This document shows positions 39,692-47,191 of a stretch of 64,000 nt of DNA, in pieces (the first letter of the stretch is position 1; each line of letters starts with the position of its first letter). The stretch lies in the NCBI GenBank assembly GCA_964242735.1, contig CAXTAK010000002.1:186001-250000 (forward strand), given 5' to 3'. The notes under the pieces were generated by a model. The model had not been told where the DNA came from. It was given only the letters and a program-made list of their open reading frames with translations, and did not search any database. The position numbers and the translations under genes were made by a program. The stretch comes from CADCUY01 sp964242735. Its GTDB lineage: Bacteria > Actinomycetota > Actinomycetes > Actinomycetales > Quadrisphaeraceae.

Positions 39692-40453
39692 TCAGGCCGC
39701 CGGCGCGCGCTGAGCACCGAGGTGGTCAGCGAAGAAGGCGTCGATGCGCCGCCAGGCGTCTGCGGCGGCGACCGGGTCGGGTCCGACGTGCAGCACCCGG
39801 CGCAGCAGGGGGCGCAGCGGCCTGGGTCCCACCTCGGCGTCGTTGAGGAAGCTGTGCCCGGCGCCGGGGTACTCGCGCACGTCGTGCTCGACGCCCAACC
39901 GGGTCAGCACCCCCTCCAGCTGGGCGGCGGTCCCCTTCAGCCCCGGGTCGTCCCCGCCGTAGCTGGCGACGACCGGGCACGCACCGGCGAGGGCCTGCTC
40001 GGGCTCACCCGGCAGGCGGGCGTAGTTGGCGGAGGCGGCGTCGAAGCCGCGCGGGGCGGTCATCAGGGCGAAACCACCGCCCATGCAGAAGCCCAGGACG
40101 CCGATCCGCCCCGTGCACCCCGCCATCCCCGCGAGGCGGGTGCGCGCCGCCTCCACGTCGACGAACGCCCGGCCCTGGCCCGCCGAGACCGCGCGCATCG
40201 TCGGCACCAGGCAGCGGCGGGCGCCGCCGGCGGTGAACAGGTCGGGCATGAGGGTCAGGTAGCCCGCCGAGGCCATCCGCACCACCTGCCGGCGCATGAC
40301 CGCGTCCACCCCGAAGGCCTCGTGGACCATCACGACTCCTGGCCACGGGCCCGCTCCGGCGGGTGTGCCGAGCACCGCCCGCAGCTGCGGGGTGCCGCCG
40401 ACCTCGGTGGCCAGCACGACGTCGGTGAGCGTGGGGCCGTGGGCGTCGTCCAT
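39692..40453 (-). CDS. Dienelactone hydrolase family alpha/beta hydrolase
   Basis: 253 aa from ATG with AGGAGG upstream. VVMVHEAFGVDAVMRRQV holds the family Glu region, the nucleophile Cys is in LGFCMGGGFAL (Cys instead of Ser, as in true dienelactone hydrolases), Asp is in ASYGGDDPGLKG and His in PGAGHSFLND. Family members hydrolyse dienelactones from chlorocatechol breakdown or unrelated esters; no catabolic neighbours are present, so the substrate is unknown. It lies in the accessory patch between rsmD and recG. Confidence 0.86.
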   Translation of the reverse strand: MDDAHGPTLTDVVLATEVGGTPQLRAVLGTPAGAGPWPGVVMVHEAFGVDAVMRRQVVRMASAGYLTLMPDLFTAGGARRCLVPTMRAVSAGQGRAFVDVEAARTRLAGMAGCTGRIGVLGFCMGGGFALMTAPRGFDAASANYARLPGEPEQALAGACPVVASYGGDDPGLKGTAAQLEGVLTRLGVEHDVREYPGAGHSFLNDAEVGPRPLRPLLRRVLHVGPDPVAAADAWRRIDAFFADHLGAQRAPAA

Positions 40454-40599
40454 GGTCGTCCTCCTGGCAGTGGCGCAGCGGGTGGTGGGGCAGCGGCGTG
40501 GACGGCGCCCACGAGACTGCCGTGCAACGTAGCGCGCACCCGCCCGGCGGGCACGGGGCCGCCTCGGGGCGGGCGCGGGGACCGGCCGCCACCGGACGG

Positions 40600-40881
40600 T
40601 CACCCCTGCCCCTCCTCCCAGCGGGCGCGCCGCTCGTCCGCGCTCTGCTCCCACCACGGGGTGCCGCGCTCGCCGAGCGCCGTCTTCGCCCGGTGCACCC
40701 GCGCCCGCGCGGCCTCCTCGGCGTCTCCGTCGTCGGCGCGCAGCGCGGCGCCGACGGCCCGGCGCGCGGCCATCAGCTCGTGGCGCAGCACCGAGGCCAC
40801 CTCGTCGGGGATCTCGGGATCGGTGGCCCGCCACCGCCGGCCGTCGATGACGACGTACCGGCCGTCGCTGGTGCGCTCCAC
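40600..40881 (-). CDS. Small conserved actinobacterial protein of unknown function
   Basis: 93 aa from GTG. It begins with a compact strand-rich segment (DGRYVVIDGRRWRATDPEIP), followed by a helix rich in Arg/Ala/Glu (VLRHELMAARRAVGAALRA) and ends KTALGERGTPWWEQS. It is soluble, with no signal or catalytic motif. The ending GERGTPWWEQS is recognisable as a recurrent actinobacterial small protein, sometimes labelled as a Tol-like transporter component, a label its sequence does not support. Confidence 0.7.
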   Translation of the reverse strand: MERTSDGRYVVIDGRRWRATDPEIPDEVASVLRHELMAARRAVGAALRADDGDAEEAARARVHRAKTALGERGTPWWEQSADERRARWEEGQG

Positions 40882-40948
40882 GGGTCATGGATACCCCCGA
40901 CGCCGGGGCCGTGGGGGTCGATGCCCTGGTGGGTGACCCGCGACGCAG

Positions 40949-41065
40949 CTCCCGCTGGCCGGCGAGCGCACCGTGCTGGTGCCCGTGGGCGCCGCTCACG
41001 TGCCGGAGCTGCGGCGCTGCGAGCGCGACGGCTGGCACGACGGGCTGCTGACGGACCCTGCTCGC
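40949..41065 (+). pseudogene. Possible N-terminal fragment of a GNAT acetyltransferase
   Basis: In one frame LPLAGERTVLVPVGAAHVPE followed by LRR resembles the usual first strand and helix of GNAT acetyltransferases (L-x-G-x-R-hydrophobic-x-L...HVP-x-L). No further GNAT motif follows before the frame degenerates. The remaining sequence of 40882-41106 has no other recognisable content. Confidence 0.25.
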
Positions 41066-41106
41066 CGAGGGCCTCCCCGCAGCACGGGCCTGAGGGGGCG
41101 CCGACC

Positions 41107-41406
41107 TCAGGACGGCTGGACGACGCGGTGCTCGTCGACCCGCACCTCGCGCAGGAGCGCCGCCTGACCGGCGTCGGGCCCGGCGCCGCGGAAGGCCCGC
41201 AGGTCGGCGTCGGTGCGCCAGTGCTCGAAGACGTTGATGCGGTCGGCCTCGACCAGATCGGCCGACAGCGCGAAGTCCACGCAGCCCGGCGCCGCCCGGG
41301 CCTGCTCCACGACGCCGACGCACCCCCGCAGGTACTCCTCGCGGTCCGCGGGGTCGACGAACAGCGCTCCGGCGACGACGACGGGACCGTCGGGGTCGGG
41401 GGTCAT
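41107..41406 (-). CDS. Antibiotic biosynthesis monooxygenase (ABM)-fold protein
   Basis: 99 aa, ferredoxin-like ABM fold: VVVAGALFVDPADREEYLRG, the middle GCVDFALSADLVEADRINVF and EHWRTDADLRAF. Members include YgiN-type quinol monooxygenases and heme-degrading or polyketide-oxidising enzymes; most act as dimers without cofactor. ATG at 41406 has AGGAGG 6 nt upstream. It is monocistronic, downstream of recG on the same strand; no pathway is implied. Confidence 0.82.
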   Translation of the reverse strand: MTPDPDGPVVVAGALFVDPADREEYLRGCVGVVEQARAAPGCVDFALSADLVEADRINVFEHWRTDADLRAFRGAGPDAGQAALLREVRVDEHRVVQPS

Positions 41407-41486
41407 GCCCACCTCCTGGGAGTCTCCACCAGCGTGCGGGGCGCCAGCGTGCCAGCTCAGCGCCCTCCGGGCGAGCTCCGCCACCC

Positions 41487-43727
41487 TCAGCCGCGCCCGA
41501 GGTAGGCCTGGCGCTCGGCGTCCATCGCGGCGAGCTCGCCGCGCAGCACCGGGTGCACCTCCAGGGACGGGTCGATGGCGACCACCGCGGCGGCCTCGGC
41601 GCGCGCGGTGGTGATCAGCGCCTCGTCGTGGGTCACGCGCAGCAGGCGCAGCGAGGAGCGGAACCCCGACTGCGAGGCCCCCAGCACGTCGCCCTCCTGC
41701 CGCGCCTCGAGGTCGGTGCGAGCGAGCGCGAAGCCGTCCGTGGTCGCCGCCACCGCCTCCAGCCGCGCCAGCGCCGGGCCGGGCTCGGCGCCCGTGACGA
41801 GCAGGCACGTGCCAGGGTGCCCCCCGCGCCCGATGCGACCCCGCAGCTGGTGCAGCTGGGAGATGCCGAAGCGGTCGGCGTCCATGACGACCATGACGGT
41901 GGCGTTGGGCACGTCGACGCCGACCTCGACCACGGTCGTCGCCACCAGCACCTGCACCCGGCCCGCCGCGAACGCGGTCATCACCGCGTCCTTGGCGTCG
42001 GCCGCCATCCGTCCGTGCAGCAGCTCCACGGACAGTCCCGCCATCGCCGGGTGGGTGCGCAGCTCGTCGACCAGGTCGACCGCCGACAGCGGCGGGCGCC
42101 GCTCACCCTCGCCGAGCGGTGGCGTGGGCACCAGGTCCGAGCCGCGGACGGCGACCATCGCCCACGCCGGGCCGTCGGGGTCACCCGCAGCACCCTCGGC
42201 GTCCTCGCCGATGCGCGGGGCGACGACGAAGGCCTGCCGCCCCGCCAGCACCTCCTGGCGCAGCCGCGACCACGCGCGGTCGAGCCAGTTCGACCGCGAC
42301 TCGTGCACCACGTGCGTGGTGATGGGCGAGCGGCCGGCGGGCAGCTCGCGCAGCGTGGAGACCTCGAGGTCTCCGAAGACCGTCATGGCCACGGTGCGCG
42401 GGATCGGCGTGGCGGTCATGACCAGCACGTGCGGGGGCAGCCCCGACTTCGCGCGGAGCGCGTCGCGCTGCTCGACGCCGAACCGGTGCTGCTCGTCGAT
42501 CACCGCCAGCCCGAGGTCGGCGAAGTCCACGGCGTCCTGGATGAGGGCGTGGGTGCCGACGACGATGCCCGCCGCGCCGCTGGCGATGTCCAGCAGCGCG
42601 CGCCGTCGGGCCGCCGCGGTCAGGGACCCGGTCAGCAGGGTCACCCGCGTGGCGCGCCCCGGAGCCCCGACCTGCCCGGCGCGCGCCAGGTCGCCGAGCG
42701 CGGCGGTCAGCGACCGGTGGTGCTGCACGGCGAGCACCTCCGTCGGCGACAGCAGCGCGGCCTGCGCCCCGGCGTCGACGACCTGCAGCATCGCGCGCAG
42801 CGCCACGAGGGTCTTCCCCGAGCCCACCTCCCCCTGCAGCAGTCGGTTCATCGGGTGGGTGCTGGACAGGTCCTTGCGCACCTGCTCGCCCACCTCGCGC
42901 TGCCCCTGGGTGAGGGTGAACGGCAGGGCGGCGTCGAAGGCCTCCGCGAGGCCACCGGAGCGCGGGGGGTACGCGGTGGCCGGCAGGTCCGCGAGGGCCG
43001 CGCGGCGGCGGGCGAGCTCGACCTGCAGCACGAACGCCTCCTCGAAGCGCAGGCGCCGCTTGGCCTGCGCGTGGTCGCTGGCCGCGGTCGGCTGGTGCAG
43101 CAGGTGCAGCGCGCGCGAGAGGGAGACCAGCCCGAGGCGCTGGCGCACCGAGAGGGGCAGCGGGTCGGGCACGTCGTCGGCGCCGAGGGTGCCCAGCGCT
43201 GTGGCCACCGACTTCGACAGGGTGAAGCTGGTGACCTTCTCGGTCGCCGGGTACACGGGGATGATCGCGTTGGCGCGGGCGAGGAGCTGCTCCTCGGTGA
43301 GGCCCTCGGGCACCTCCTCGACCTCGGGCTGGGCCAGCTGGGGGCGCCCGTTGTAGCCCCCCACCTTCCCCACGAACAGCGCCCTGGTGCCCGGGGCGAG
43401 CTGCTTCTCGCGCCACTCGGCCTGCCACCGCGTGGCGGCGAAGAACGCGACGTCCAGCTCGTGCTCGCCGTCGGTGACCACGGCGCTCACCAGGTGCCGC
43501 TTGCCGTCCTTCAGCACGCGCTTGCGGATGGTGCGCACCTCGGCGACCACGGTGACCGCCTCCCCCTCGGTGAGGCCCGACAGGGGGGTGAGCTCGGCGC
43601 GGGTCACGTACTTGCGCGGGTAGTGGCGCAGCAGGTCGCCCACGGTCACCAGCCCGAGGTGCTTCTCCAGGGCGGCGGCGGTGGGCGCACCCAGCTCACC
43701 CTTCAGGGGCCGGTCCAGCGGGGACAT
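41487..43727 (-). CDS. recG: ATP-dependent DNA helicase RecG
   Basis: 746 aa superfamily 2 helicase that reverses stalled replication forks. The N-terminal wedge/OB domain contains the ALEKHLGLVTVGDLLRHYPR segment. Helicase motifs include I GEVGSGKTLVAL, II (DEQH) VIDEQHRFG, III VMTATPIPRT, and V/VI VEVGVDVPNATVMV and QLRGRIGRGG. ATG at 43727 begins SPLDRPLKGELG. Divergent rpmB lies 143 nt away; the DAK-phosphatase gene often found between them in actinobacteria is absent here. Confidence 0.95.
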   Translation of the reverse strand: MSPLDRPLKGELGAPTAAALEKHLGLVTVGDLLRHYPRKYVTRAELTPLSGLTEGEAVTVVAEVRTIRKRVLKDGKRHLVSAVVTDGEHELDVAFFAATRWQAEWREKQLAPGTRALFVGKVGGYNGRPQLAQPEVEEVPEGLTEEQLLARANAIIPVYPATEKVTSFTLSKSVATALGTLGADDVPDPLPLSVRQRLGLVSLSRALHLLHQPTAASDHAQAKRRLRFEEAFVLQVELARRRAALADLPATAYPPRSGGLAEAFDAALPFTLTQGQREVGEQVRKDLSSTHPMNRLLQGEVGSGKTLVALRAMLQVVDAGAQAALLSPTEVLAVQHHRSLTAALGDLARAGQVGAPGRATRVTLLTGSLTAAARRRALLDIASGAAGIVVGTHALIQDAVDFADLGLAVIDEQHRFGVEQRDALRAKSGLPPHVLVMTATPIPRTVAMTVFGDLEVSTLRELPAGRSPITTHVVHESRSNWLDRAWSRLRQEVLAGRQAFVVAPRIGEDAEGAAGDPDGPAWAMVAVRGSDLVPTPPLGEGERRPPLSAVDLVDELRTHPAMAGLSVELLHGRMAADAKDAVMTAFAAGRVQVLVATTVVEVGVDVPNATVMVVMDADRFGISQLHQLRGRIGRGGHPGTCLLVTGAEPGPALARLEAVAATTDGFALARTDLEARQEGDVLGASQSGFRSSLRLLRVTHDEALITTARAEAAAVVAIDPSLEVHPVLRGELAAMDAERQAYLGRG

Positions 43728-43786
43728 GACGCGCACCCTGCCACCGGCCACCGACGGTGGTCGCCGCCAGCACCCCGCACCTCGGG

Positions 43787-43792
43787 TAACCT
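43787..43792 (+). promoter_or_regulatory. Candidate rpmB promoter -10 (TAACCT)
   Basis: TAACCT is the most AT-rich hexamer in the 143-nt space between divergent recG and rpmB, with about 78 nt to the rpmB GTG. No matching -35 is obvious. Function is inferred from position. Confidence 0.35.
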
Positions 43793-43870
43793 GGCCGCTC
43801 ACCGCGCCGCCCACGCCCGCGAGCAGGCGCCGAGCACGACCCGACCACCCCGAGAGACCTGGAGACACCT

Positions 43871-44068
43871 GTGGCTGCCACCTGCGACGTCTGCGGCAAG
43901 AAGCCGAGCTTCGGCCACAACGTGTCCCACTCGCACCGCAAGACCAACCGCCGGTGGGACCCGAACATCCAGCGCGTGCGCACCCTCAAGAACGGCGTGA
44001 CGCCGATGAAGGTCAACGCCTGCACCTCGTGCCTGAAGGCCGGCAAGGTCGTCAAGGCCACCCGCTAG
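43871..44068 (+). CDS. rpmB: 50S ribosomal protein L28 (zinc-ribbon form)
   Basis: 65 aa from GTG. AATCDVCGKKPSFGHNVSHS and the C-terminal NACTSCLKAGKV give two CxxC pairs, so this is the Cys-containing, zinc-binding L28. Typical L28 sequence follows (RRWDPNIQRVR). A second, Cys-free L28 under Zur control is common in actinobacteria but would be elsewhere. It is on the plus strand and convergent with thiL 22 nt away. Confidence 0.96.
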   Translation: MAATCDVCGKKPSFGHNVSHSHRKTNRRWDPNIQRVRTLKNGVTPMKVNACTSCLKAGKVVKATR

Positions 44069-44089
44069 CCGCCTGGCAGGACCCGCCGC

Positions 44090-45124
44090 TCAGGCGAAGT
44101 GGTCGAACCCGCCGCCACCGAGGTCGGCGGGATCGCCGTCCCCGGTGTGGGTGATCGCCGGCCACCCCACCCGCACCGGCAGGACGCTGCCGATGCGCCG
44201 GAACCCCGCAGGCAGCTCGACATCGGGTGGGAACGTCGCCAGCATCCCGTGGTCCTCGCCGCCGCTCACCTGCCACCTCAGCTGGCGCGCGTCACCGAAC
44301 CAGTCGGTCGCGGTGCCGAGGGCCGTCCCCGCCGCGTGCAGCACCGCGTCCACGTCATCGGTGAAGTCCTCCACGTGAAGGTCCACGTGCACGCCCGACG
44401 CCGCAGCGATCCGCCCGACGTCGCGCACCAGACCGTCGCTGACGTCGAGCATGGCCGTCGCACCCGCCACCGCCGCCACCACCCCCGCCGCCAGCGGTGG
44501 CCGAGGCCGCAGGTGCGCCGCGACCGCCGCGGGCACGGCGTCCCGCAGACCGGCGAGCAGCAGGTCGAGCCCGGCGGCGGAGTGCCCGAGCACCCCGGCG
44601 TGGGCGAGCACGTCGCCCGGCCTCGCCCCGCTGCGCAGCACCGGCGCCCGCCCGCCGAGGTCGCCCAGCGCCGTCACCGCCACCACGACGGCGTCACCGG
44701 AGGACAGGTCGCCCCCGACCAGGCCGGCTCCGGTGCCGGCGCAGCAGGTCGCGATCCCGGTGACCAGGCCCTCCAGCCACGCGACGTCGAGCTCCGGCGG
44801 GGCGGCGACCGAGACCAGCAGCCCGGTGGGCACCGCGCCCATCGCCGCCACGTCGGCGAGGTTCTGCGCTGCGGCCTTCCACCCGACGTCCTCACCGGTG
44901 GACCAGTCGAGGCGGAAGTCCCTGCCCTGCACCAGCACGTCCGCGGTCGCCACGACGCGGCCGTCGGGCGCGGCCACCACGGCGGCGTCGTCCCCGGGGC
45001 CCAGCAGCGTCGCCGGCCCCACGGGGGCCAGGGGCAGGATGCGCGCCAGGACACCGGCCTCCCCCAGCGAGGAGAGCGGGCGCGGTGCGCGGTCGCTGTC
45101 CCCTGACGCCGCCGCACCGAGCAC
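44090..45124 (-). CDS. thiL: Thiamine-monophosphate kinase
   Basis: 344 aa; makes thiamine diphosphate from the monophosphate. PurM-like fold: LLGPGDDAAVVAAPDGRV (substrate/metal site), VATADVLVQGRDF, AQNLADVAAMGAVPTG, VGGDLSSGDAVVVAVTALG and MLDVSDGLVRDVGR. GTG at 45124 is 6 nt after a TAGCGT hexamer, suggesting a leaderless mRNA. rpmB-thiL proximity is standard in actinobacteria. No thiamine riboswitch is visible upstream. Confidence 0.94.
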   Translation of the reverse strand: MLGAAASGDSDRAPRPLSSLGEAGVLARILPLAPVGPATLLGPGDDAAVVAAPDGRVVATADVLVQGRDFRLDWSTGEDVGWKAAAQNLADVAAMGAVPTGLLVSVAAPPELDVAWLEGLVTGIATCCAGTGAGLVGGDLSSGDAVVVAVTALGDLGGRAPVLRSGARPGDVLAHAGVLGHSAAGLDLLLAGLRDAVPAAVAAHLRPRPPLAAGVVAAVAGATAMLDVSDGLVRDVGRIAAASGVHVDLHVEDFTDDVDAVLHAAGTALGTATDWFGDARQLRWQVSGGEDHGMLATFPPDVELPAGFRRIGSVLPVRVGWPAITHTGDGDPADLGGGGFDHFA

Positions 45125-45136
45125 CCGCGGACGCTA
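45125..45136 (-). promoter_or_regulatory. Probable leaderless -10 (TAGCGT) for thiL
   Basis: TAGCGT at 45136-45131 is followed by 6 nt and the thiL GTG. The same hexamer and spacing precede ddl, which supports a real promoter with transcription starting at or next to the start codon. Confidence 0.5.
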
Positions 45137-45188
45137 CCGTCTGCGGGGTCCGCGACACCGCGGCACGAGGTGGCCGGGAGGACCGGCG

Positions 45189-45209
45189 GTGCAGGAGGAC
45201 CGGCGGTGA
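45189..45209 (+). other. Six-codon upstream cistron with a duplicated ribosome-binding site
   Basis: GTG 45189 follows GGGAGGA at 7-nt spacing and encodes six residues (VQEDRR) before TGA at 45207-45209. That stop overlaps the GTG of the next gene (GTGA). The unit GAGGACCGGCGGTG occurs twice, at 45178 and 45195, so the ribosome site plus start appears duplicated. The peptide may only couple translation. Confidence 0.4.
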
Positions 45210-45439
45210 TCGAGGCCTACGTGCTCGCCCAGACCGAGATCGGCCGCGCCGCCGCCGTCGCCGAGGCGGTCACGACCCTGCCGGGCGTGGTCGTCGCCCA
45301 CGGCGTCACCGGCCCCTACGACGTGGTCGTCACCGTGCGCGTGGCGACGATGGACGACCTGGGCGCCCTGATCAGCACCGACATCGCCGGGGTGCCGGGC
45401 ATCACCCGCACCCTCACCTGCACCGTCACGGCCCCGTGA
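45206..45439 (+). CDS. Lrp/AsnC-type ligand-binding (RAM) domain protein without DNA-binding domain
   Basis: 77 aa. VIEAYVLAQTEIGRAAAVAE and VTGPYDVVVTVRVATMDDLG are the RAM/ACT-like effector domain of Lrp regulators. The N-terminal helix-turn-helix is missing, so it cannot bind DNA alone. Such stand-alone RAM proteins form dimers or higher rings and bind amino acids. It precedes a DUF3515 lipoprotein gene by a GTGA overlap, a conserved actinobacterial pair next to thiL and ddl. GTG 45206 has AGGAGG 8 nt upstream. Confidence 0.88.
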   Translation: MIEAYVLAQTEIGRAAAVAEAVTTLPGVVVAHGVTGPYDVVVTVRVATMDDLGALISTDIAGVPGITRTLTCTVTAP

Positions 45440-45912
45440 GGGCGGCCGCACGGCTCGTGGGCACGGCGTGCCTCACCGCGTGCCTGGGCACCGGGCTGGT
45501 GCTGACGGCGTGCAGCAGCGCCGTGAGCGTGGCGCCGGCCCCCGACGCGGCCGACCCGGTGTGCGCGCGGGTGATGGCCGCGGCGCCCGAGGAGGTGGCA
45601 GGGGGCGCCCGCCGCGAGACCACCGCGCAGTCCGCCCTCGCCTGGGGCGATCCCGCGGTGGTGCTGCGCTGCGGGGTCGCGTCGCCTGGCCCCTCCGCGG
45701 ACTGCCTGGGCGTGGAGACCGACGGCGCGGTCGTGGACTGGATCAGGACCACCGGCAGCGACGCCACGACCTTCACCGCGTACGGCCGCGACCCCTCCAT
45801 CGAGGTCGCGGTGCCCGCGGAGCTCGCGGCGGACCCCGCGCAGCCGCTGGTGGTGCTGAACGCCGTCGCCCCCGCCGCCGAGGTCGTGCCGGCGACGCAG
45901 CAGTGCAGCTGA
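45436..45912 (+). CDS. DUF3515 family lipoprotein
   Basis: 158 aa. Signal sequence with Leu/Ala/Thr-rich core and lipobox LTAC near residue 27, so it is a membrane-anchored extracytoplasmic lipoprotein. The mature part contains paired Cys (VCARVM, RCGVASPGPSADC) and the WIRTTGSDATTFTAYGRDP segment typical of the family. Function unknown; it is widespread in actinobacteria next to ddl and thiL. The GTG start overlaps the RAM-protein stop by 4 nt, and it converges with ddl 5 nt away. Confidence 0.9.
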   Translation: MRAAARLVGTACLTACLGTGLVLTACSSAVSVAPAPDAADPVCARVMAAAPEEVAGGARRETTAQSALAWGDPAVVLRCGVASPGPSADCLGVETDGAVVDWIRTTGSDATTFTAYGRDPSIEVAVPAELAADPAQPLVVLNAVAPAAEVVPATQQCS

Positions 45913-45916
45913 GGGG

Positions 45917-47059
45917 TCAGCGCAGGCCCACCGGGCGGGCGAGCGCCAGGGCCAGCAGCCGGTCGAGCAGCGCCGGGTAGTCCACGCCGGTGGCAGCCCA
46001 CATCCGCGGGTACATCGAGGTGCGCGTGAAGCCGGGCATCGTGTTGATCTCGTTGACGACGACGCCGCCGTCGGCGGTGACGAAGACGTCGACGCGCGCC
46101 AGCCCCTCGCAGCCCAGCGCCTCGAACGTGGCGAGCGCCAGCTCGCGCACCCGCTGCGCCGCACCGGCGGGCAGCTCCGCGGGGCAGATCAGCTCAGCGG
46201 CCCCGGCATCGAGGTACTTGGCGTCGAAGTCGTAGAAGTCACGACCAGCACCCACCACCACCTCGCCGGGCACCGACGCCGAGGCGCCGCCGCCGAGGTC
46301 GGCCAGCACCCCGCACTCGACCTCGCGGGCCCCGACCACCGCGGCCTCGACGACCACGCGGGGGTCGTGCTCGCGGGCGGCCTCCACCGCCTGCACCAGG
46401 TCCGCCGGACCGGTGACCCGCGTGATGCCCAGGCTCGAGCCCCCGCGGGAGGGCTTGACGAACACCGGCCACCCGAGCGCGGCGACCCGCTCGGCCACCA
46501 CCGCGCGCTGGTGCTCCCACGCGCGGGGGGTCACCAGCACCCACGGCACCACGGGGATCCCCGCGCCGGCGAGCACGGTCTTCATCAGGTGCTTGTCCAT
46601 CCCCACCGCCGAGGCCGCCACCCCCGACCCGGCGTAGCGCACGTCACCGAGCTCCAGCAACCCCTGCAGGGACCCGTCCTCGCCGTAGGGCCCGTGCAGC
46701 AGGGGCAGGACGACGTCGACCGCGCCGAGCACCGAGGGCACCTCCCCCGGCCTGAGCACCCGCAGGTCGCGGTCGTCGGTGGAGGTCGGCACGAGGACCG
46801 CCGGACCCTCGCCGGCGCCCACCTCCGGCAGGGCGCCGTCCGTGATCGCCCACCGGGACGGGTCGTCGGCGGCCAGGACCCACGCCCCGGTGCGGGTGAT
46901 GCCGATGGGCACCACGTCCCACCGCTCCCGGTCCAGGGCTGCCAGCACCCCCGCCGCCGTGGCACAGCTGATGGCGTGCTCCCCCGAGCGCCCGCCGAAG
47001 ACGACGGCCACCCGCGGGCGGGCGGAAGGGGTGGGGGGGACGTCGGGCACATCAGACAC
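45917..47059 (-). CDS. ddl: D-alanine--D-alanine ligase
   Basis: 380 aa ATP-grasp enzyme making the D-Ala-D-Ala dipeptide for peptidoglycan. Motifs: VVFGGRSGEHAISCATAAGV at the N-terminus, LHGPYGEDGSLQGLLE, the grasp strand VFVKPSRGGSSLGI, EVECGVL, and the terminal VVVNEINTMPGFTRTSMYP. GTG at 47059 is 6 nt after TAGCGT, like thiL, so the mRNA may be leaderless. It is divergent from rmlB and convergent with DUF3515. Confidence 0.95.
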   Translation of the reverse strand: MSDVPDVPPTPSARPRVAVVFGGRSGEHAISCATAAGVLAALDRERWDVVPIGITRTGAWVLAADDPSRWAITDGALPEVGAGEGPAVLVPTSTDDRDLRVLRPGEVPSVLGAVDVVLPLLHGPYGEDGSLQGLLELGDVRYAGSGVAASAVGMDKHLMKTVLAGAGIPVVPWVLVTPRAWEHQRAVVAERVAALGWPVFVKPSRGGSSLGITRVTGPADLVQAVEAAREHDPRVVVEAAVVGAREVECGVLADLGGGASASVPGEVVVGAGRDFYDFDAKYLDAGAAELICPAELPAGAAQRVRELALATFEALGCEGLARVDVFVTADGGVVVNEINTMPGFTRTSMYPRMWAATGVDYPALLDRLLALALARPVGLR

Positions 47060-47071
47060 GCAGTGACGCTA
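47060..47071 (-). promoter_or_regulatory. Probable leaderless -10 (TAGCGT) for ddl
   Basis: TAGCGT at 47071-47066 with 6 nt to the ddl GTG; identical hexamer and spacing to thiL. No ribosome-binding site precedes the start codon, consistent with leaderless translation. Confidence 0.5.
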
Positions 47072-47191
47072 GCGCCCGGACCACCACCGGTGCGCCCACT
47101 CGGCTGCGCCGGCACAGGGGGGGCATTACGGTCAGTGGCGGCTCATCGAGAGCCAGCGCTCGACCGGGCGGATCACGATCGAGGAGGCCCT

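Noticed and set aside
44145..45124. Thiamine riboswitch upstream of thiL
   Set aside because: No conserved THI-box sequence was found, and the start appears leaderless.
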